64,000 bases of DNA, taken from positions 1-64,000 of the forward strand of contig JACCER010000014.1 in the NCBI GenBank assembly GCA_013416445.1. The letters are read 5' to 3'. The position numbers were made by a program, and so were the translations under genes. Numbering within the stretch: the stretch's first letter is position 1; every line of letters begins with the position of its first letter. This DNA is from Alcaligenaceae bacterium. GTDB lineage: Bacteria > Pseudomonadota > Gammaproteobacteria > Burkholderiales > Burkholderiaceae_B. Below, one piece after another: positions 45,631 through 56,689 of this stretch. The notes below the pieces were generated by a model. That model had not been told where the DNA came from. It saw nothing but the letters and a program-made list of their open reading frames with translations, and made no database searches.

Positions 45631-46407
45631 ATGGAAGCGCCATTGGTAAAAATAGAAATTCGCGGTCGTGTGGGTTGGCTTACGCTGAACCGGCCCAAGG
45701 CCTTGAACGCACTGAACAACGAATTAATAGATGAACTCGCACAGGCAATGCGGGATTTCGATACCGACGACAACATAGGCGCCATCGTGCTTACGGGTAG
45801 TGAAAAGGCGTTTGCCGCGGGTGCCGATATTGCCGCCATGCAAGGCTGGTCGTACATGGATGTGTATAAGGGGGACTACCTGGGTGGCAACTGGGAATCC
45901 ATCAAGCGCATACGCAAGCCCATCATTGCTGCAGTTGCCGGCTACGCGTTGGGCGGTGGCTGCGAGCTGGCCATGACTTGCGACTTTATCATTGCGGCAG
46001 ACAATGCCCGCTTTGGCCAGCCTGAAATCAAGCTGGGCGTGATTCCAGGCTATGGCGGGACGCAGCGCTTGCCCAGGGCCATCGGCAAAGCCAAGGCCAT
46101 GGATATGGTACTGACCGCGCGCATGATCAGTGCCGACGAGGCGGAGCGTGCAGGCTTGGTGTCGCGAGTGGTGCCTGCCGAACGCCTGCTTGACGAGGCC
46201 CTCGAGGCAGCCACGGTGATTGCATCCATGTCTTTGCCTTCGGTAATCATGGCCAAAGAGTGCGTCAATGCGGCATACGAAGGTTCGCTCCATGAAACCC
46301 TGATGTTCGAGCGTCGTAATTTTCATGCGCTTTTTGCCACCGATGATCAAAAGGAAGGCATGGCGGCGTTCGTTGAAAAGCGCAAACCCGATTTCAAACA
46401 CCAGTAG
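45631..46407 (+). CDS. Enoyl-CoA hydratase (crotonase)
   Basis: The ATG at 45631, behind AGGAGAC, gives 258 residues; a TTG frame from 45613 is unlikely. Both catalytic glutamates are kept: E112 in GGGCELAM and E132 in GQPEIKLG. The oxyanion-hole segment FAAGADIAAM and GYGGTQRLPRAIG are also standard. It should hydrate 2-enoyl-CoA to 3-hydroxyacyl-CoA with broad specificity. It is the only one of the three crotonases in this window with the full hydratase site. Confidence 0.93.
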   Translation: MEAPLVKIEIRGRVGWLTLNRPKALNALNNELIDELAQAMRDFDTDDNIGAIVLTGSEKAFAAGADIAAMQGWSYMDVYKGDYLGGNWESIKRIRKPIIAAVAGYALGGGCELAMTCDFIIAADNARFGQPEIKLGVIPGYGGTQRLPRAIGKAKAMDMVLTARMISADEAERAGLVSRVVPAERLLDEALEAATVIASMSLPSVIMAKECVNAAYEGSLHETLMFERRNFHALFATDDQKEGMAAFVEKRKPDFKHQ

Positions 46408-46426
46408 CATCCATAAGCTTGACGTT

Positions 46427-46470
46427 CGTAGGTCAGATTAGGCGCGTCAGCACCGTAATCTGACCGACAA
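46427..46470. repeat. REP-like palindrome, copy 8
   Basis: CGTAGGTCAGATTAGGCGC pairs with CACCGTAATCTGACCG. Both arms changed together (CGG to CAG, CCG to CTG), which keeps the stem paired. It lies between the enoyl-CoA hydratase gene and the atp promoter. Confidence 0.8.
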
Positions 46471-46538
46471 TCAACATTAAGCTAGTGTCATTTTCCCTAT
46501 GAAGATCGTTGGACGCAACAATTAATTTGCGATGTCAG

Positions 46539-46568
46539 TTGCCTGCATATAAAAAATAAAGTTATACT
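46539..46568 (+). promoter_or_regulatory. Candidate sigma-70 promoter of the atp operon
   Basis: TTGCCT (46539-46544) and TATACT (46563-46568) are spaced by 18 bp, about 110 bp before the atpI start chosen here. No other credible promoter is seen in this 270-bp gap. Confidence 0.45.
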
Positions 46569-46680
46569 CTCAGAGTTTGCCGCATCCGGTAAAACCCTTA
46601 TGGGTGCCAGTAGTACAGCAGGTATTGCAAAGATGGCAAGAAGAATTTGCAACAAACCCGCAGTGAACCGGGTGGGCTCA

Positions 46681-47103
46681 ATGGAAACAGAAAAAAGTTT
46701 GGTCTTGACCGACCACGATCGCGCAGTAATCAAACACAGGGCAAGTAGTGGTATTCTTCGTACCCTGGCGGCTCAGGCCGCTATGGCGGGCGTAGCTGTG
46801 CTGGTTTCGTGGTTGGTGTCTGGTAGTGGGGCCGCGTTTTCTGCTTTGGTTGGGGCCCTGGCATATTTTGTGCCTAATTCGTTGTTTGCGTTGCGTTTGC
46901 TCATGGGCCTTTGGGGTCCTGTCAAATCAAACCCATTCACCTTTTTCTTGGGTGAGGCATTCAAGCTGGGTTCTGCAGTTGCTGTGCTGGTCCTTGTTGG
47001 CTGGCTGGGCCACGATTGGGTAGTATGGCCAGCTTTGTTGTTTGGGTTGTTGTGCGTTTTGAAGGGCTACGTATTGCTGCTTGCGTTTCGCAAGCTACCG
47101 TAG
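46681..47103 (+). CDS. atpI: ATP synthase subunit I
   Basis: The 140-residue membrane protein has four hydrophobic segments and the conserved pattern GALAYFVPNSLFALRLLMG. AtpI helps assemble the c-ring and is not part of the finished enzyme. The frame extends to an ATG at 46600, but the ATG at 46681 gives the normal length and follows a G-rich site (GGGTGGG). It is the first gene of the nine-gene atp operon. Confidence 0.88.
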   Translation: METEKSLVLTDHDRAVIKHRASSGILRTLAAQAAMAGVAVLVSWLVSGSGAAFSALVGALAYFVPNSLFALRLLMGLWGPVKSNPFTFFLGEAFKLGSAVAVLVLVGWLGHDWVVWPALLFGLLCVLKGYVLLLAFRKLP

Positions 47104-47164
47104 TCATACCAATTAATTCATGAGCCTTGTGCTCTGGTTACAAGCTTACAGGATAAGGTTTCAG

Positions 47165-48046
47165 ATGGCTGCCGCTCACGATATTTCGCCCCAGTCAGAA
47201 TACATTCAACACCACTTGGTGCATCTGAATAACATTGGTGAAAAACAGTCGGTCATCGCCGATTTCAGTTTTATCAACTACGACTCGATGTTCTGGTCCG
47301 TTCTTATGGGCCTGATTACCGTGTATTTCATGTGGCGCGCCGCAAAAACAGTTACCACTGGTGTGCCTGGCCGTTTTCAGGTCGCCGTGGAAATGCTGGT
47401 CGACATGGTCGAAGAACAGGCCAAAAGCATTATCCCCAACGAGGTCTCGCGCCGTTTCGTTTCGCCGCTGGCCCTGACCGTATTCCTGTGGATCATACTC
47501 ATGAATACGCTTGACCTTATCCCCATCGACTTCCTCGCCACCATATTCCGGGTTACCGGACTGGGCGCCGAGCAAGGCGATGTCCTGTATTACCATCGTA
47601 TTCTGCCTACCGCCGATCTTAACGTGCCCATAGGCATGGCGCTGGGCGTGCTCTTGCTGATGTTCTACTACGGCATCAAAATCAAGAACCCCATTGGTTT
47701 TGTAAAAGAATTGTTTACCGCTCCCTTTCATGCTCACGGCTTGGCCGGCTTGGTGCTCGCGCCGTTCAACTTCCTGTTGAACTGCATCGAATACGCCGCT
47801 AAAACCGTTTCGCTGGGCATGCGGTTGTTCGGCAACATGTTTGCCGGCGAACTTATTTTCATGCTGATCGCTTTGCTGGGCGGCGCATGGACCGGATTTA
47901 ATGGTGCAAGCATAGGCTTGGGTATTGGCCAGATTCTGGCAGGGTCGGTATGGGCTATTTTCCACATACTTATCGTGCTGTTGCAGGCGTTTATCTTCAT
48001 GATGCTGACTCTCGTATATGTGGGTCAGGCTCACGATGGCCATTAA
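47165..48046 (+). CDS. atpB: ATP synthase Fo subunit a
   Basis: From the ATG at 47165 (AAGG ribosome site) the protein has 293 residues. The essential proton-channel Arg is R220 in [18 protein letters not shown], matching the position of E. coli R210. The N-terminal 40 residues are hydrophilic ([16 protein letters not shown]), as in other betaproteobacteria. It forms the half-channels next to the c-ring. Confidence 0.97.
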   Translation: MAAAHDISPQSEYIQHHLVHLNNIGEKQSVIADFSFINYDSMFWSVLMGLITVYFMWRAAKTVTTGVPGRFQVAVEMLVDMVEEQAKSIIPNEVSRRFVSPLALTVFLWIILMNTLDLIPIDFLATIFRVTGLGAEQGDVLYYHRILPTADLNVPIGMALGVLLLMFYYGIKIKNPIGFVKELFTAPFHAHGLAGLVLAPFNFLLNCIEYAAKTVSLGMRLFGNMFAGELIFMLIALLGGAWTGFNGASIGLGIGQILAGSVWAIFHILIVLLQAFIFMMLTLVYVGQAHDGH

Positions 48047-48114
48047 TAGTTTTCGGTCTGGGCGGTTCTGCCTGGCCGGGGTGCAAGGTGTTCTTGCAAA
48101 AGCAGTTTTTTTGA

Positions 48115-48393
<279 letters not shown>

Positions 48394-48406
48394 GCATTGC
48401 ATGCAG

Positions 48407-48420
48407 CCCGCTTTGGCGGG
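48407..48420 (+). promoter_or_regulatory. Hairpin after atpE
   Basis: CCCGC-TTTG-GCGGG lies 14 bp past the atpE stop, in the 132-bp gap to atpF, and lacks a T-run. It may stabilise the atpE 3' end or attenuate transcription, helping to set the c-subunit excess. Confidence 0.4.
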
Positions 48421-48525
48421 TTAAGCAGCCGTAGGCGCCGGAATATACAAGGCGCTTTGCGGCATGGACATCAGGTGTTATGCAGCAGCGCTGCCTGGCA
48501 CTATGGGTATTAAAGGGAAACGACC

Positions 48526-48996
48526 GTGAATTTAAACGCGACTCTCTTTTTTCAGATGATCGTGTTTTTCGTGCTTGGCTGGTTTACGATGAAATTCGTA
48601 TGGCCGCCTCTCACGAAAGCAATGGATGATCGCCGCCAGAAAATTGCCGATGGCCTCGCGGCCGCCGACAAGGGCAAGGCCGATTTGGCCCAGGCTCAGG
48701 CGCGTATCAGTCTAATCGAGGCCTCTGCAAAAACAGAAAACCATACACGTATGGTTGAAGCCGAGAAACAGGCTGCGCTGCTTATCGAACAGGCTCGCCG
48801 TGAAGGCGAATCCGAGAAGGCGCGCATTGTCGCCCAGGCTCAGCAAGACGCCGCCCAAGAGGCCCAGCGTGTTCGCGAAAGCTTGCGTGCCGACGTCGCT
48901 ATTCTTGCCGTCAAGGGTGCAGAGCAGATTCTCAAACGAGAAGTCAATGCGCAAGCACACGCCGAGCTGTTGACTCAGCTCCAGGCTCAACTCTAA
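48526..48996 (+). CDS. atpF: ATP synthase Fo subunit b
   Basis: The 156-residue subunit starts with GTG behind AAGGGAAA. One N-terminal membrane helix ([22 protein letters not shown]) is followed by a long charged coiled coil ([21 protein letters not shown]...) that forms the peripheral stalk with delta. Confidence 0.96.
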   Translation: MNLNATLFFQMIVFFVLGWFTMKFVWPPLTKAMDDRRQKIADGLAAADKGKADLAQAQARISLIEASAKTENHTRMVEAEKQAALLIEQARREGESEKARIVAQAQQDAAQEAQRVRESLRADVAILAVKGAEQILKREVNAQAHAELLTQLQAQL

Positions 48997-49009
48997 ACCA
49001 GGGCAGGCC

Positions 49010-49549
49010 ATGGCTGAACTATCGACTATTGCTAGACCGTACGCCGAAGCGTTATTCGCAGCGGCCCTCGACGACCAGGCTGGCCTGGCTTCGTGGTCCG
49101 GTCTGGTGTCCGAACTAGCTCAAGTGGCTAGTCTCGGCGACGTGCGCGAAGCACTGACAGATCCGCGGCTTAATGCCGCTCAGCGCACCGAGCTGTTTGC
49201 GGGTCTGATCAAGACTCCGCTCTCGGCAAAGGCGCAGAATTTCATCGAATTGCTGGTAAGCAATAACCGTATTCTGGTATTGCCGCAAATTGCCGAGCAA
49301 TTCGAAATACTGAAAAACCGGCACGAAGGTACGGCGCTGGCTCAAATCAGCAGTGCTTATGCGCTAAGCGATGAGCAAATTCAAACGCTCGTGTCGGGCC
49401 TAGAGAAAAAATTTGGTCTGAAACTCAAGCCGGCCGTCACCGTAGATACTGATCTTATCGGTGGCGTGCGCGTGATCGTTGGCGACCAAGTACTTGATAC
49501 TTCTGTGCAGGCCCAATTGGCCCGCATGCGCGATACTCTGGCCGCCTGA
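49010..49549 (+). CDS. atpH: ATP synthase F1 subunit delta
   Basis: A 179-residue delta subunit: [15 protein letters not shown] at the start, [21 protein letters not shown] in the middle, and the C-terminal [32 protein letters not shown]. It links the top of the alpha3beta3 head to the b stalk. It begins 13 bp after atpF. Confidence 0.97.
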   Translation: MAELSTIARPYAEALFAAALDDQAGLASWSGLVSELAQVASLGDVREALTDPRLNAAQRTELFAGLIKTPLSAKAQNFIELLVSNNRILVLPQIAEQFEILKNRHEGTALAQISSAYALSDEQIQTLVSGLEKKFGLKLKPAVTVDTDLIGGVRVIVGDQVLDTSVQAQLARMRDTLAA

Positions 49550-49584
49550 AGCGCGCCAGATAACAGGATTCCAGGAGTCTGAAC

Positions 49585-51126
49585 ATGCAACTTAACCCGT
49601 CAGAGATCAGCGAGCTGCTCAAGAGCCGCATCGAAGGCTTGGGCGCGTCGACCGACGTACGTACGCAGGGCACGGTTGTTTCCGTGACCGACGGTATTAC
49701 CCGCATCCACGGTTTGTCCGACGTGATGCAAGGCGAAATGCTTGAATTCCCGAATAACGTGTTCGGTCTTGCGCTCAACCTCGAGCGTGATTCTGTTGGC
49801 GCTGTTATTTTGGGCGATTACACCGGCGTGTCGGAAGGCGACCCGGTCAAAACCACCGGCCGTATTCTTGAAGTGCCCGTTGGCCCCGAATTGCGCGGCC
49901 GCGTCGTTGACGCGCTGGGCGTTCCCATCGATGGCAAAGGCCCCATCAACGCCAAAGCCACCGACATCATCGAAAAAGTCGCTCCAGGCGTTATTGCCCG
50001 TCAATCGGTTTCGCAGCCTCTGCAAACCGGCATCAAGGCAATTGACTCCATGGTGCCAATTGGCCGTGGCCAGCGCGAACTGATCATTGGTGACCGCCAA
50101 ACTGGTAAAACCGCTGTTGCGGTCGACACCATCATCAGCCAAAAAGGCAAGAACGTTACCTGCGTGTACGTCGCCATCGGCCAGAAGGCGTCGACCATCA
50201 ACAACGTCGTGCGCAAGCTCGAAGAGTACGGCGCGCTTGAATACACCATTGTTGTTGCGGCCGCTGCATCCGACTCGGCTGCCATGCAGTACTTGTCGGC
50301 CTACTCGGGCTGCACCATGGGCGAATACTTCCGCGATCGCGGCGAAGACGCCCTCATCGTCTACGACGACCTGACCAAGCAAGCCTGGGCCTATCGCCAG
50401 GTTTCCTTGCTGTTGCGCCGCCCGCCAGGCCGCGAAGCCTACCCAGGCGACGTGTTCTATCTGCACTCGCGCCTGCTGGAACGCGCTGCTCGCGTCAATG
50501 CCGAATACGTCGAACAATTCACCAAGGGTGAAGTCAAGGGCAAGACTGGCTCGCTTACCGCGTTGCCTATCATTGAAACCCAGGCTGGCGACGTTTCCGC
50601 TTTTGTTCCGACCAACGTAATTTCAATTACCGACGGCCAGATCTTCCTTGAAACCGACTTGTTCAACGCCGGTGTACGTCCTCCTATCAACGCCGGTATT
50701 TCGGTGTCTCGCGTGGGTGGCGCTGCTCAAACCAAGGTTATCAAGAAGCTGTCGGGCGGTATTCGTACCGACTTGGCTCAGTACCGTGAATTGGCCGCTT
50801 TTGCTCAGTTCGCCTCCGACCTCGACGACGCCACGCGCCGTCAGCTCGAACGCGGCAAGCGCGTGGTTGAACTGCTCAAACAACCTCAGTACCAGCCCCT
50901 GCAAGTCTGGGAACTGGCTGTGACTTTGTATGCAGTTAATAACGGCTACCTCGACGACCTCGAAGTTGAGCAGATTCTGTCTTTCGAAAAAGCGTTGAAA
51001 GACCACCTGAAAGCCAAGCACGAGGGCATGATACAGCGTATTGAAGACACTAAAGAACTGTCCAAAGACGACGAAGCCGAGCTGGTTGCCGCCATACAAG
51101 AGTTCAAAAAGCACGGTGCTTTTTAA
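49585..51126 (+). CDS. atpA: ATP synthase F1 subunit alpha
   Basis: The 513-residue alpha subunit has Walker A GDRQTGKT near 169-176 and the C-terminal block [33 protein letters not shown]. It carries the non-catalytic nucleotide sites and the arginine finger. Length and start are standard. Confidence 0.98.
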   Translation: MQLNPSEISELLKSRIEGLGASTDVRTQGTVVSVTDGITRIHGLSDVMQGEMLEFPNNVFGLALNLERDSVGAVILGDYTGVSEGDPVKTTGRILEVPVGPELRGRVVDALGVPIDGKGPINAKATDIIEKVAPGVIARQSVSQPLQTGIKAIDSMVPIGRGQRELIIGDRQTGKTAVAVDTIISQKGKNVTCVYVAIGQKASTINNVVRKLEEYGALEYTIVVAAAASDSAAMQYLSAYSGCTMGEYFRDRGEDALIVYDDLTKQAWAYRQVSLLLRRPPGREAYPGDVFYLHSRLLERAARVNAEYVEQFTKGEVKGKTGSLTALPIIETQAGDVSAFVPTNVISITDGQIFLETDLFNAGVRPPINAGISVSRVGGAAQTKVIKKLSGGIRTDLAQYRELAAFAQFASDLDDATRRQLERGKRVVELLKQPQYQPLQVWELAVTLYAVNNGYLDDLEVEQILSFEKALKDHLKAKHEGMIQRIEDTKELSKDDEAELVAAIQEFKKHGAF

Positions 51127-51226
51127 GTTTGACTGGCGAGGGTGATGAAGCATTTGCTTCAGTATCCATACGTAGGGTGGGGTCTGCGCAAGCAGCCCCG
51201 CTATAACGCCCTTTCAGGAAAGAGCT

Positions 51227-52138
51227 ATGGCCGGAATTAAGGAAATTCGAACTAAGATCAAGAGCGTGCAAAACACGCGCAAGATCACCAAAGCCATGGA
51301 GATGGTTGCGGCATCCAAAATGCGCAAAGCGCAAGAACGGATGCGTGCAGGCCGTCCCTATGCAGACAAGGTGCGCGATATCGCCGCCAACTTGATGCAG
51401 GCACACCCAGACTATTCGCATCCCTACATGGACGAACGCGAAAGCGTAAGTGCTGTGGGTATTGTTGTGGTCAGCACCGACAAGGGTTTGTGCGGCGGCC
51501 TGAATACCAACATCATGCGGCTGGTGCTGGCTCGCCTGACAGAGTTCGAGAAACAAGGCATCAGGGTGCAGGCAACGGCCTTGGGCAACAAGGGCGCCGG
51601 CGTTTTAACGCGGATAGGCGCAAACCTGGTCTCGCAAGAGGTCCAGCTTGGCGACACCCCTAATCTTGAACGCCTTATTGGCGCCATCAAGGTGCAAATC
51701 GACGACTTCATCAACGGCAAAATCGACGCTATCTATATTGCTACGAACCGCTTCGTGAACACCATGAAGCAGGATCCCAGCTTTATTCGTCTGTTGCCTT
51801 TGCCTAGCGGTCTGGCTGATCCTTTTCAGCAAGAAGGCTCGCAAGCCGAAGAACACAACGGCACTGCCAAAGCAACGCACGGCTGGGATTACATCTACGA
51901 ACCCGACTCGCAAACCGTCATTGACGATTTGCTGATGCGCTACGTAGAAGGCCTGGTGTACCAGGCAGTGGCGGAAAACATGGCCTCCGAGCAATCGGCT
52001 CGTATGGTGGCCATGAAGTCGGCATCCGACAATGCCAAGGAAGTCATTGGCGACCTGGAGCTGGTTTACAACAAAACCCGCCAGGCTGCTATTACCAAAG
52101 AAATTTCAGAAATCGTGGGGGGCGCTGCCGCTGTTTAA
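51227..52138 (+). CDS. atpG: ATP synthase F1 subunit gamma
   Basis: The 303-residue rotor subunit starts [32 protein letters not shown] and ends [10 protein letters not shown], both conserved coiled-coil ends. It is slightly longer than E. coli gamma; a loop rich in Gln, Glu and His ([20 protein letters not shown]) accounts for the difference. Confidence 0.97.
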   Translation: MAGIKEIRTKIKSVQNTRKITKAMEMVAASKMRKAQERMRAGRPYADKVRDIAANLMQAHPDYSHPYMDERESVSAVGIVVVSTDKGLCGGLNTNIMRLVLARLTEFEKQGIRVQATALGNKGAGVLTRIGANLVSQEVQLGDTPNLERLIGAIKVQIDDFINGKIDAIYIATNRFVNTMKQDPSFIRLLPLPSGLADPFQQEGSQAEEHNGTAKATHGWDYIYEPDSQTVIDDLLMRYVEGLVYQAVAENMASEQSARMVAMKSASDNAKEVIGDLELVYNKTRQAAITKEISEIVGGAAAV

Positions 52139-52174
52139 AATTAAACAGAAAGGCATCCCGTCAAAGATATTTAG

Positions 52175-53608
<1,434 letters not shown>

Positions 53609-53617
53609 GGATTACAC

Positions 53618-54043
53618 ATGGCCCACTTGAATGTTGACGTAGTCAGTGCAGAAGAATCAATTTTCTCCGGTGAGGCGAAATTCGTGACACTGCCTGGCGA
53701 GTCGGGCGAACTGGGTATTTTGCCTGGCCACACGCCGCTTATTTCGCGCATTCGTCCGGGGACGGTGAAAATCGTTCAGCCCGACGGGCAAGAGGTAAAC
53801 ATCTTTGTGGCTGGCGGCATCCTCGAGATCCAGCCCGGTACGGTTACCGTATTGTCTGACACGGCCATTCGTGCCGAAGACCTTGATGAAGCCAAGGCTG
53901 TGGAAGCGCGTAAACGCGCTGAAGAAGCTTTGCGCAACACCAAAGACAAAGCCGATATCGCCGTGGTCGAAGCCGAACTTGCAATGCTGGCAGCACAGGC
54001 TGCGGCGGCTCGCAGGCTTAGCCAGATCCGACGTTCACATTAA
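53618..54043 (+). CDS. atpC: ATP synthase F1 subunit epsilon
   Basis: The 141-residue subunit has the beta-sandwich N-domain ([41 protein letters not shown]) and a C-terminal helical hairpin with an Ala-rich tail. It regulates ATP hydrolysis by the F1 head. It starts 9 bp after atpD and ends the operon. Confidence 0.97.
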   Translation: MAHLNVDVVSAEESIFSGEAKFVTLPGESGELGILPGHTPLISRIRPGTVKIVQPDGQEVNIFVAGGILEIQPGTVTVLSDTAIRAEDLDEAKAVEARKRAEEALRNTKDKADIAVVEAELAMLAAQAAAARRLSQIRRSH

Positions 54044-54072
54044 AACAGGCTGCTTAGGCAGCGGGTTTTAAA

Positions 54073-54105
54073 GCCAACAGGGCGCCTGCCAGGCGCCCTG
54101 TTGGC
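54073..54105 (+). terminator. Strong hairpin after atpC
   Basis: GCCAACAGGGCGCCTG and its perfect 16-base complement are separated by one base. On the plus strand no T-run follows, so it is either an atypical terminator or an RNA-end stabiliser for the atp operon. TTTAAAA follows on the minus side. Confidence 0.6.
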
Positions 54106-54123
54106 GTTGGCGGTCCGGTATTT

Positions 54124-54160
54124 GTCGGTCGGATTAGCCGAAGGCGTAATCTGACAAACA
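54124..54160. repeat. REP-like palindrome, copy 9
   Basis: GTCGGTCGGATTAGCC and GGCGTAATCTGACAAACAGCC; the tail resembles copies 1 and 2 (GACAAACAACC). Confidence 0.75.
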
Positions 54161-54166
54161 GCCTCA

Positions 54167-54195
54167 TTCCATTTCTAAATCAAACGTGCACTTTG
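54167..54195. repeat. 29-bp repeat, copy 2, with inverted partner
   Basis: This matches 9664-9692 with one mismatch. An inverted copy of its core, GTTTGATTTGGAAACC, occurs about 60 bp on (54247-54262). The two would bound an element of roughly 90 bp. Confidence 0.75.
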
Positions 54196-54481
54196 TCGGG
54201 TTCGCTTGCCTTACGCCAGTAATGCATGCGCTTCGCCTGCGCGTTCAGGTTTGATTTGGAAACCGAATTACACTCCCACGCTAGCAATCCAGTATACGTA
54301 CTTCCCGAGTTGCTGTTTTTCCGAATAGCCGAGCGCCTGGGGCTTGATTATTCTTTAGGCACTGAGCGCTGGTGTTGTTGTGCACGTGCACAGCCAGCTT
54401 ATCGTGATGTCAGGCAGACATCGCCTTATTGCTTTGCCGCTACTTGTTTCTATCGGCACGGCCTACTTTCAGGAGCCACCC

Positions 54482-55276
54482 TTGAGAGAATATCTGGATT
54501 GCGCAGTGTTAAGCACAGCTTGCTGTAGCCAATGGGTAAGCGACTGGCTTGACGCATATAAAGGCGGCCGGCTGCAGTTGTTTCCTCTAGAAACCGCCGA
54601 TTCCGGCAGTCCCGATTCCATTGGGGTGTTGGCCGCGTCATCCATACGGCTCAAGCGTTACGACGCCTGCCTGTTGCCCATCACAGAACACAATTTGCCG
54701 TGGGCTCGCACCACGCTGGCCACAGCCCAGGGCATTTTGCATACGCCTGTGCTGGGCCTGGTGCGCAACCTGAAAGCGGCCGCCTTAAACGATCTTTGCG
54801 CGCTGGGGGTCGCCGATTTCATCCGCGATCCCCCATGCCCCGAAGAACTGCGCGTTCGTATCGAACGCTTGTTGGCCGATAGGCGTTATCATATGGCCTC
54901 GCTTATCTCAAATACTGGCATAAGCGAATCCGCGCGGCCATACGCTTGTCAGCCGCCCGTAGCAATAACCCAAGAAGCCCTGTGCGCTACCATCCTGGAT
55001 CGTAGCGGCCATGAACTCGAGGCCTTCGCCGTGGCGTCCGCGTCGCGTTGCGCGACATCAGCAGAGTCCTTCAGGGCGGCTAAAAGCAAAGTCATCGAAA
55101 GGTTCGAAAGGGCCTATATTACGGCTGCGCTGGGTCGTCATTCGGGTAATATCGCCATGGCAGCGCGCGCGGCGCAAAAGCATAGGCGTGCTTTTTGGGC
55201 GCTGATGCGTAAACACGGCATCGATGCCGCGCCGTTTCGTTGCGACTCTACCCCCAACCGCACAATAGACAGGTAA
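54482..55276 (+). CDS. Fis-type HTH regulator, unknown signal
   Basis: The TTG at 54482 has AGGAG six bases upstream and gives 264 residues. The frame is open from 54380 with a weaker start. The N-terminal about 170 residues resemble a degenerate response-regulator receiver (RYDACLLPI.....[37 protein letters not shown]) without a full acidic pocket. The C-terminus is a Fis-family HTH ([37 protein letters not shown]). It lies between the atp operon and hemE. I infer a transcription factor; the target is unknown. Confidence 0.7.
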   Translation: MREYLDCAVLSTACCSQWVSDWLDAYKGGRLQLFPLETADSGSPDSIGVLAASSIRLKRYDACLLPITEHNLPWARTTLATAQGILHTPVLGLVRNLKAAALNDLCALGVADFIRDPPCPEELRVRIERLLADRRYHMASLISNTGISESARPYACQPPVAITQEALCATILDRSGHELEAFAVASASRCATSAESFRAAKSKVIERFERAYITAALGRHSGNIAMAARAAQKHRRAFWALMRKHGIDAAPFRCDSTPNRTIDR

Positions 55277-55304
55277 AATCGGGGGTCTTAGATTAAGGAT
55301 AAAC

Positions 55305-56381
55305 GTGACTGCACCTATATTGAAAAACGATATTTTCCTGCGTTCGCTTATGCGCGAGCCAGTTCCCTATACCCCGCTTTGGCTGATGCGGCAGGCGGGG
55401 CGCTATTTGCCCGAATATAACGAAACTCGCGCACGCGCGGGGTCGTTCCTGGCATTGGCGCAAAATCGTGAATACGCCTGCGAGGTCACCTTGCAGCCGT
55501 TGCAGCGTTTCGATCTAGACGCCGCCATACTGTTTTCCGATATTCTCACCATTCCGCACGCAATGGGTCTAGGCCTTGATTTCGTGGCTGGCGAAGGCCC
55601 CAGGTTTGCCCATCCTTTGCGCACTGAAGACGACGTCAAGAAACTGACGGTTCCCGATCTTTCCAAGCTGCAGTACGTGTTCGACGCCGTTTCCCTGATC
55701 CGCAAAGAACTCGACGGCAAGGTGCCTTTAATCGGCTTTGCGGGCAGCCCCTGGACGGTAGGCTGTTATATGGTCGAAGGGCAAGGCTCCACTGATTACC
55801 GCATGATCAAGACCATGCTGTATAGTCGCCCCGACCTGCTGCACCGCATACTCGAAATCAATACGCAATCAACGCTTGAATACCTCAATGCCCAAATCCA
55901 GGCGGGTGCTCAAGCAGTCATGATCTTCGATAGCTGGGGCGGTGTATTGGCCGATGGCCTGTTCCAGGAATTTTCATTGTCATATACACGCAGGGTCCTT
56001 GACGGCTTGATTCGCGAACACGAAGGGCGTGTCGTTCCCCGTATCGTGTTCACCAAGGGCGGAGCCCAATGGATAGAACAAATCGCTGCAAGCGGTTGCG
56101 ATGCCGTTGGGCTCGACTGGACCGCCAACCTGGGTCAGGTAAGGCAGCGCGTGGGCGATTCCGTTGCCTTGCAAGGCAATCTTGATCCCATGGCGATGTT
56201 CGGCGGCGAAGCCGCTATTCGCAAAGAGGCCAGGCGCGTCATTGATGATTTCGGCCCAGTAAAAAATGGTGGCCATGTCTTCAACTTTGGCCACGGCATT
56301 TCGCGCTTTACGCCGCCAGAAGCCGTAACCGTGCTGGTCGACGAAGTTCATACTTACAGCCGCTCCAAGCATCAGGCTTAA
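55305..56381 (+). CDS. hemE: Uroporphyrinogen decarboxylase
   Basis: The 358-residue enzyme decarboxylates uroporphyrinogen III to coproporphyrinogen III. It has [15 protein letters not shown] with the substrate-binding R29 and R33, and D79 in [17 protein letters not shown] start behind TAAGGAT. It begins 28 bp after the Fis-HTH gene and may share its transcript. Confidence 0.97.
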   Translation: MTAPILKNDIFLRSLMREPVPYTPLWLMRQAGRYLPEYNETRARAGSFLALAQNREYACEVTLQPLQRFDLDAAILFSDILTIPHAMGLGLDFVAGEGPRFAHPLRTEDDVKKLTVPDLSKLQYVFDAVSLIRKELDGKVPLIGFAGSPWTVGCYMVEGQGSTDYRMIKTMLYSRPDLLHRILEINTQSTLEYLNAQIQAGAQAVMIFDSWGGVLADGLFQEFSLSYTRRVLDGLIREHEGRVVPRIVFTKGGAQWIEQIAASGCDAVGLDWTANLGQVRQRVGDSVALQGNLDPMAMFGGEAAIRKEARRVIDDFGPVKNGGHVFNFGHGISRFTPPEAVTVLVDEVHTYSRSKHQA

Positions 56382-56689
56382 GCTATCAGGGGTGAAACTC
56401 CCCTGGCTTTCGCCAAAACTGTCAAGGTTGTGCACAATTTTTCTGTATGCCCACAACCCAATGTCAAATATCAGTTACGCTTTAAGTTGTTGGTTTAAGT
56501 CATTGTTATTTAAAGGCATTGCTCTTGTTTTTGATGCTTTCTTCTATAATTTCCAACTACACTCATTGACTTTCAACAAGTTGTTCTCCAGATTCTCCCC
56601 AAAGTTATCCACAGGCAGGGGGCTTATATCTTAAAACTCGCTTGGCGCCTGTGTTTTGGGCGGTCGACAAGAATTCACTTGAAGTATTA
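56382..56689. other. AT-rich hemE-priA gap with hairpin and DnaA box
   Basis: A hairpin CAGGGG-TGAAACT-CCCCTG (56387-56405) follows hemE and may terminate it weakly. GGTTGTG and CACAACC (56426-56432 and 56452-56458) form a spaced inverted repeat. A perfect DnaA box TTATCCACA is at 56605-56613. The 150 bp between are AT-rich and include a TATAAT at 56545-56550. No ORF is supported. Confidence 0.5.

Larger units (their letters stand above)
54106..54481. other. Region between atpC hairpin and Fis-HTH gene, with repeats
   Basis: It contains the REP-like element at 54124-54160 and the 29-bp repeat at 54167-54195, followed by an inverted arm at 54247-54262. A 100-codon plus-strand frame from 54226 is not conserved in appearance and overlaps the next gene in another frame, so I do not call it. 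The promoter for the Fis-HTH gene should be here. Confidence 0.5.

Noticed and set aside
54226-54528. 100-codon frame before the Fis-HTH gene
   Set aside because: It starts inside a repeat region and overlaps the supported gene in another frame; the Cys-rich, low-complexity product looks like chance.
56382-56689. hemE-priA gap as the chromosomal origin
   Set aside because: There is only one perfect DnaA box and no dnaA, dnaN, gidA or parAB nearby.
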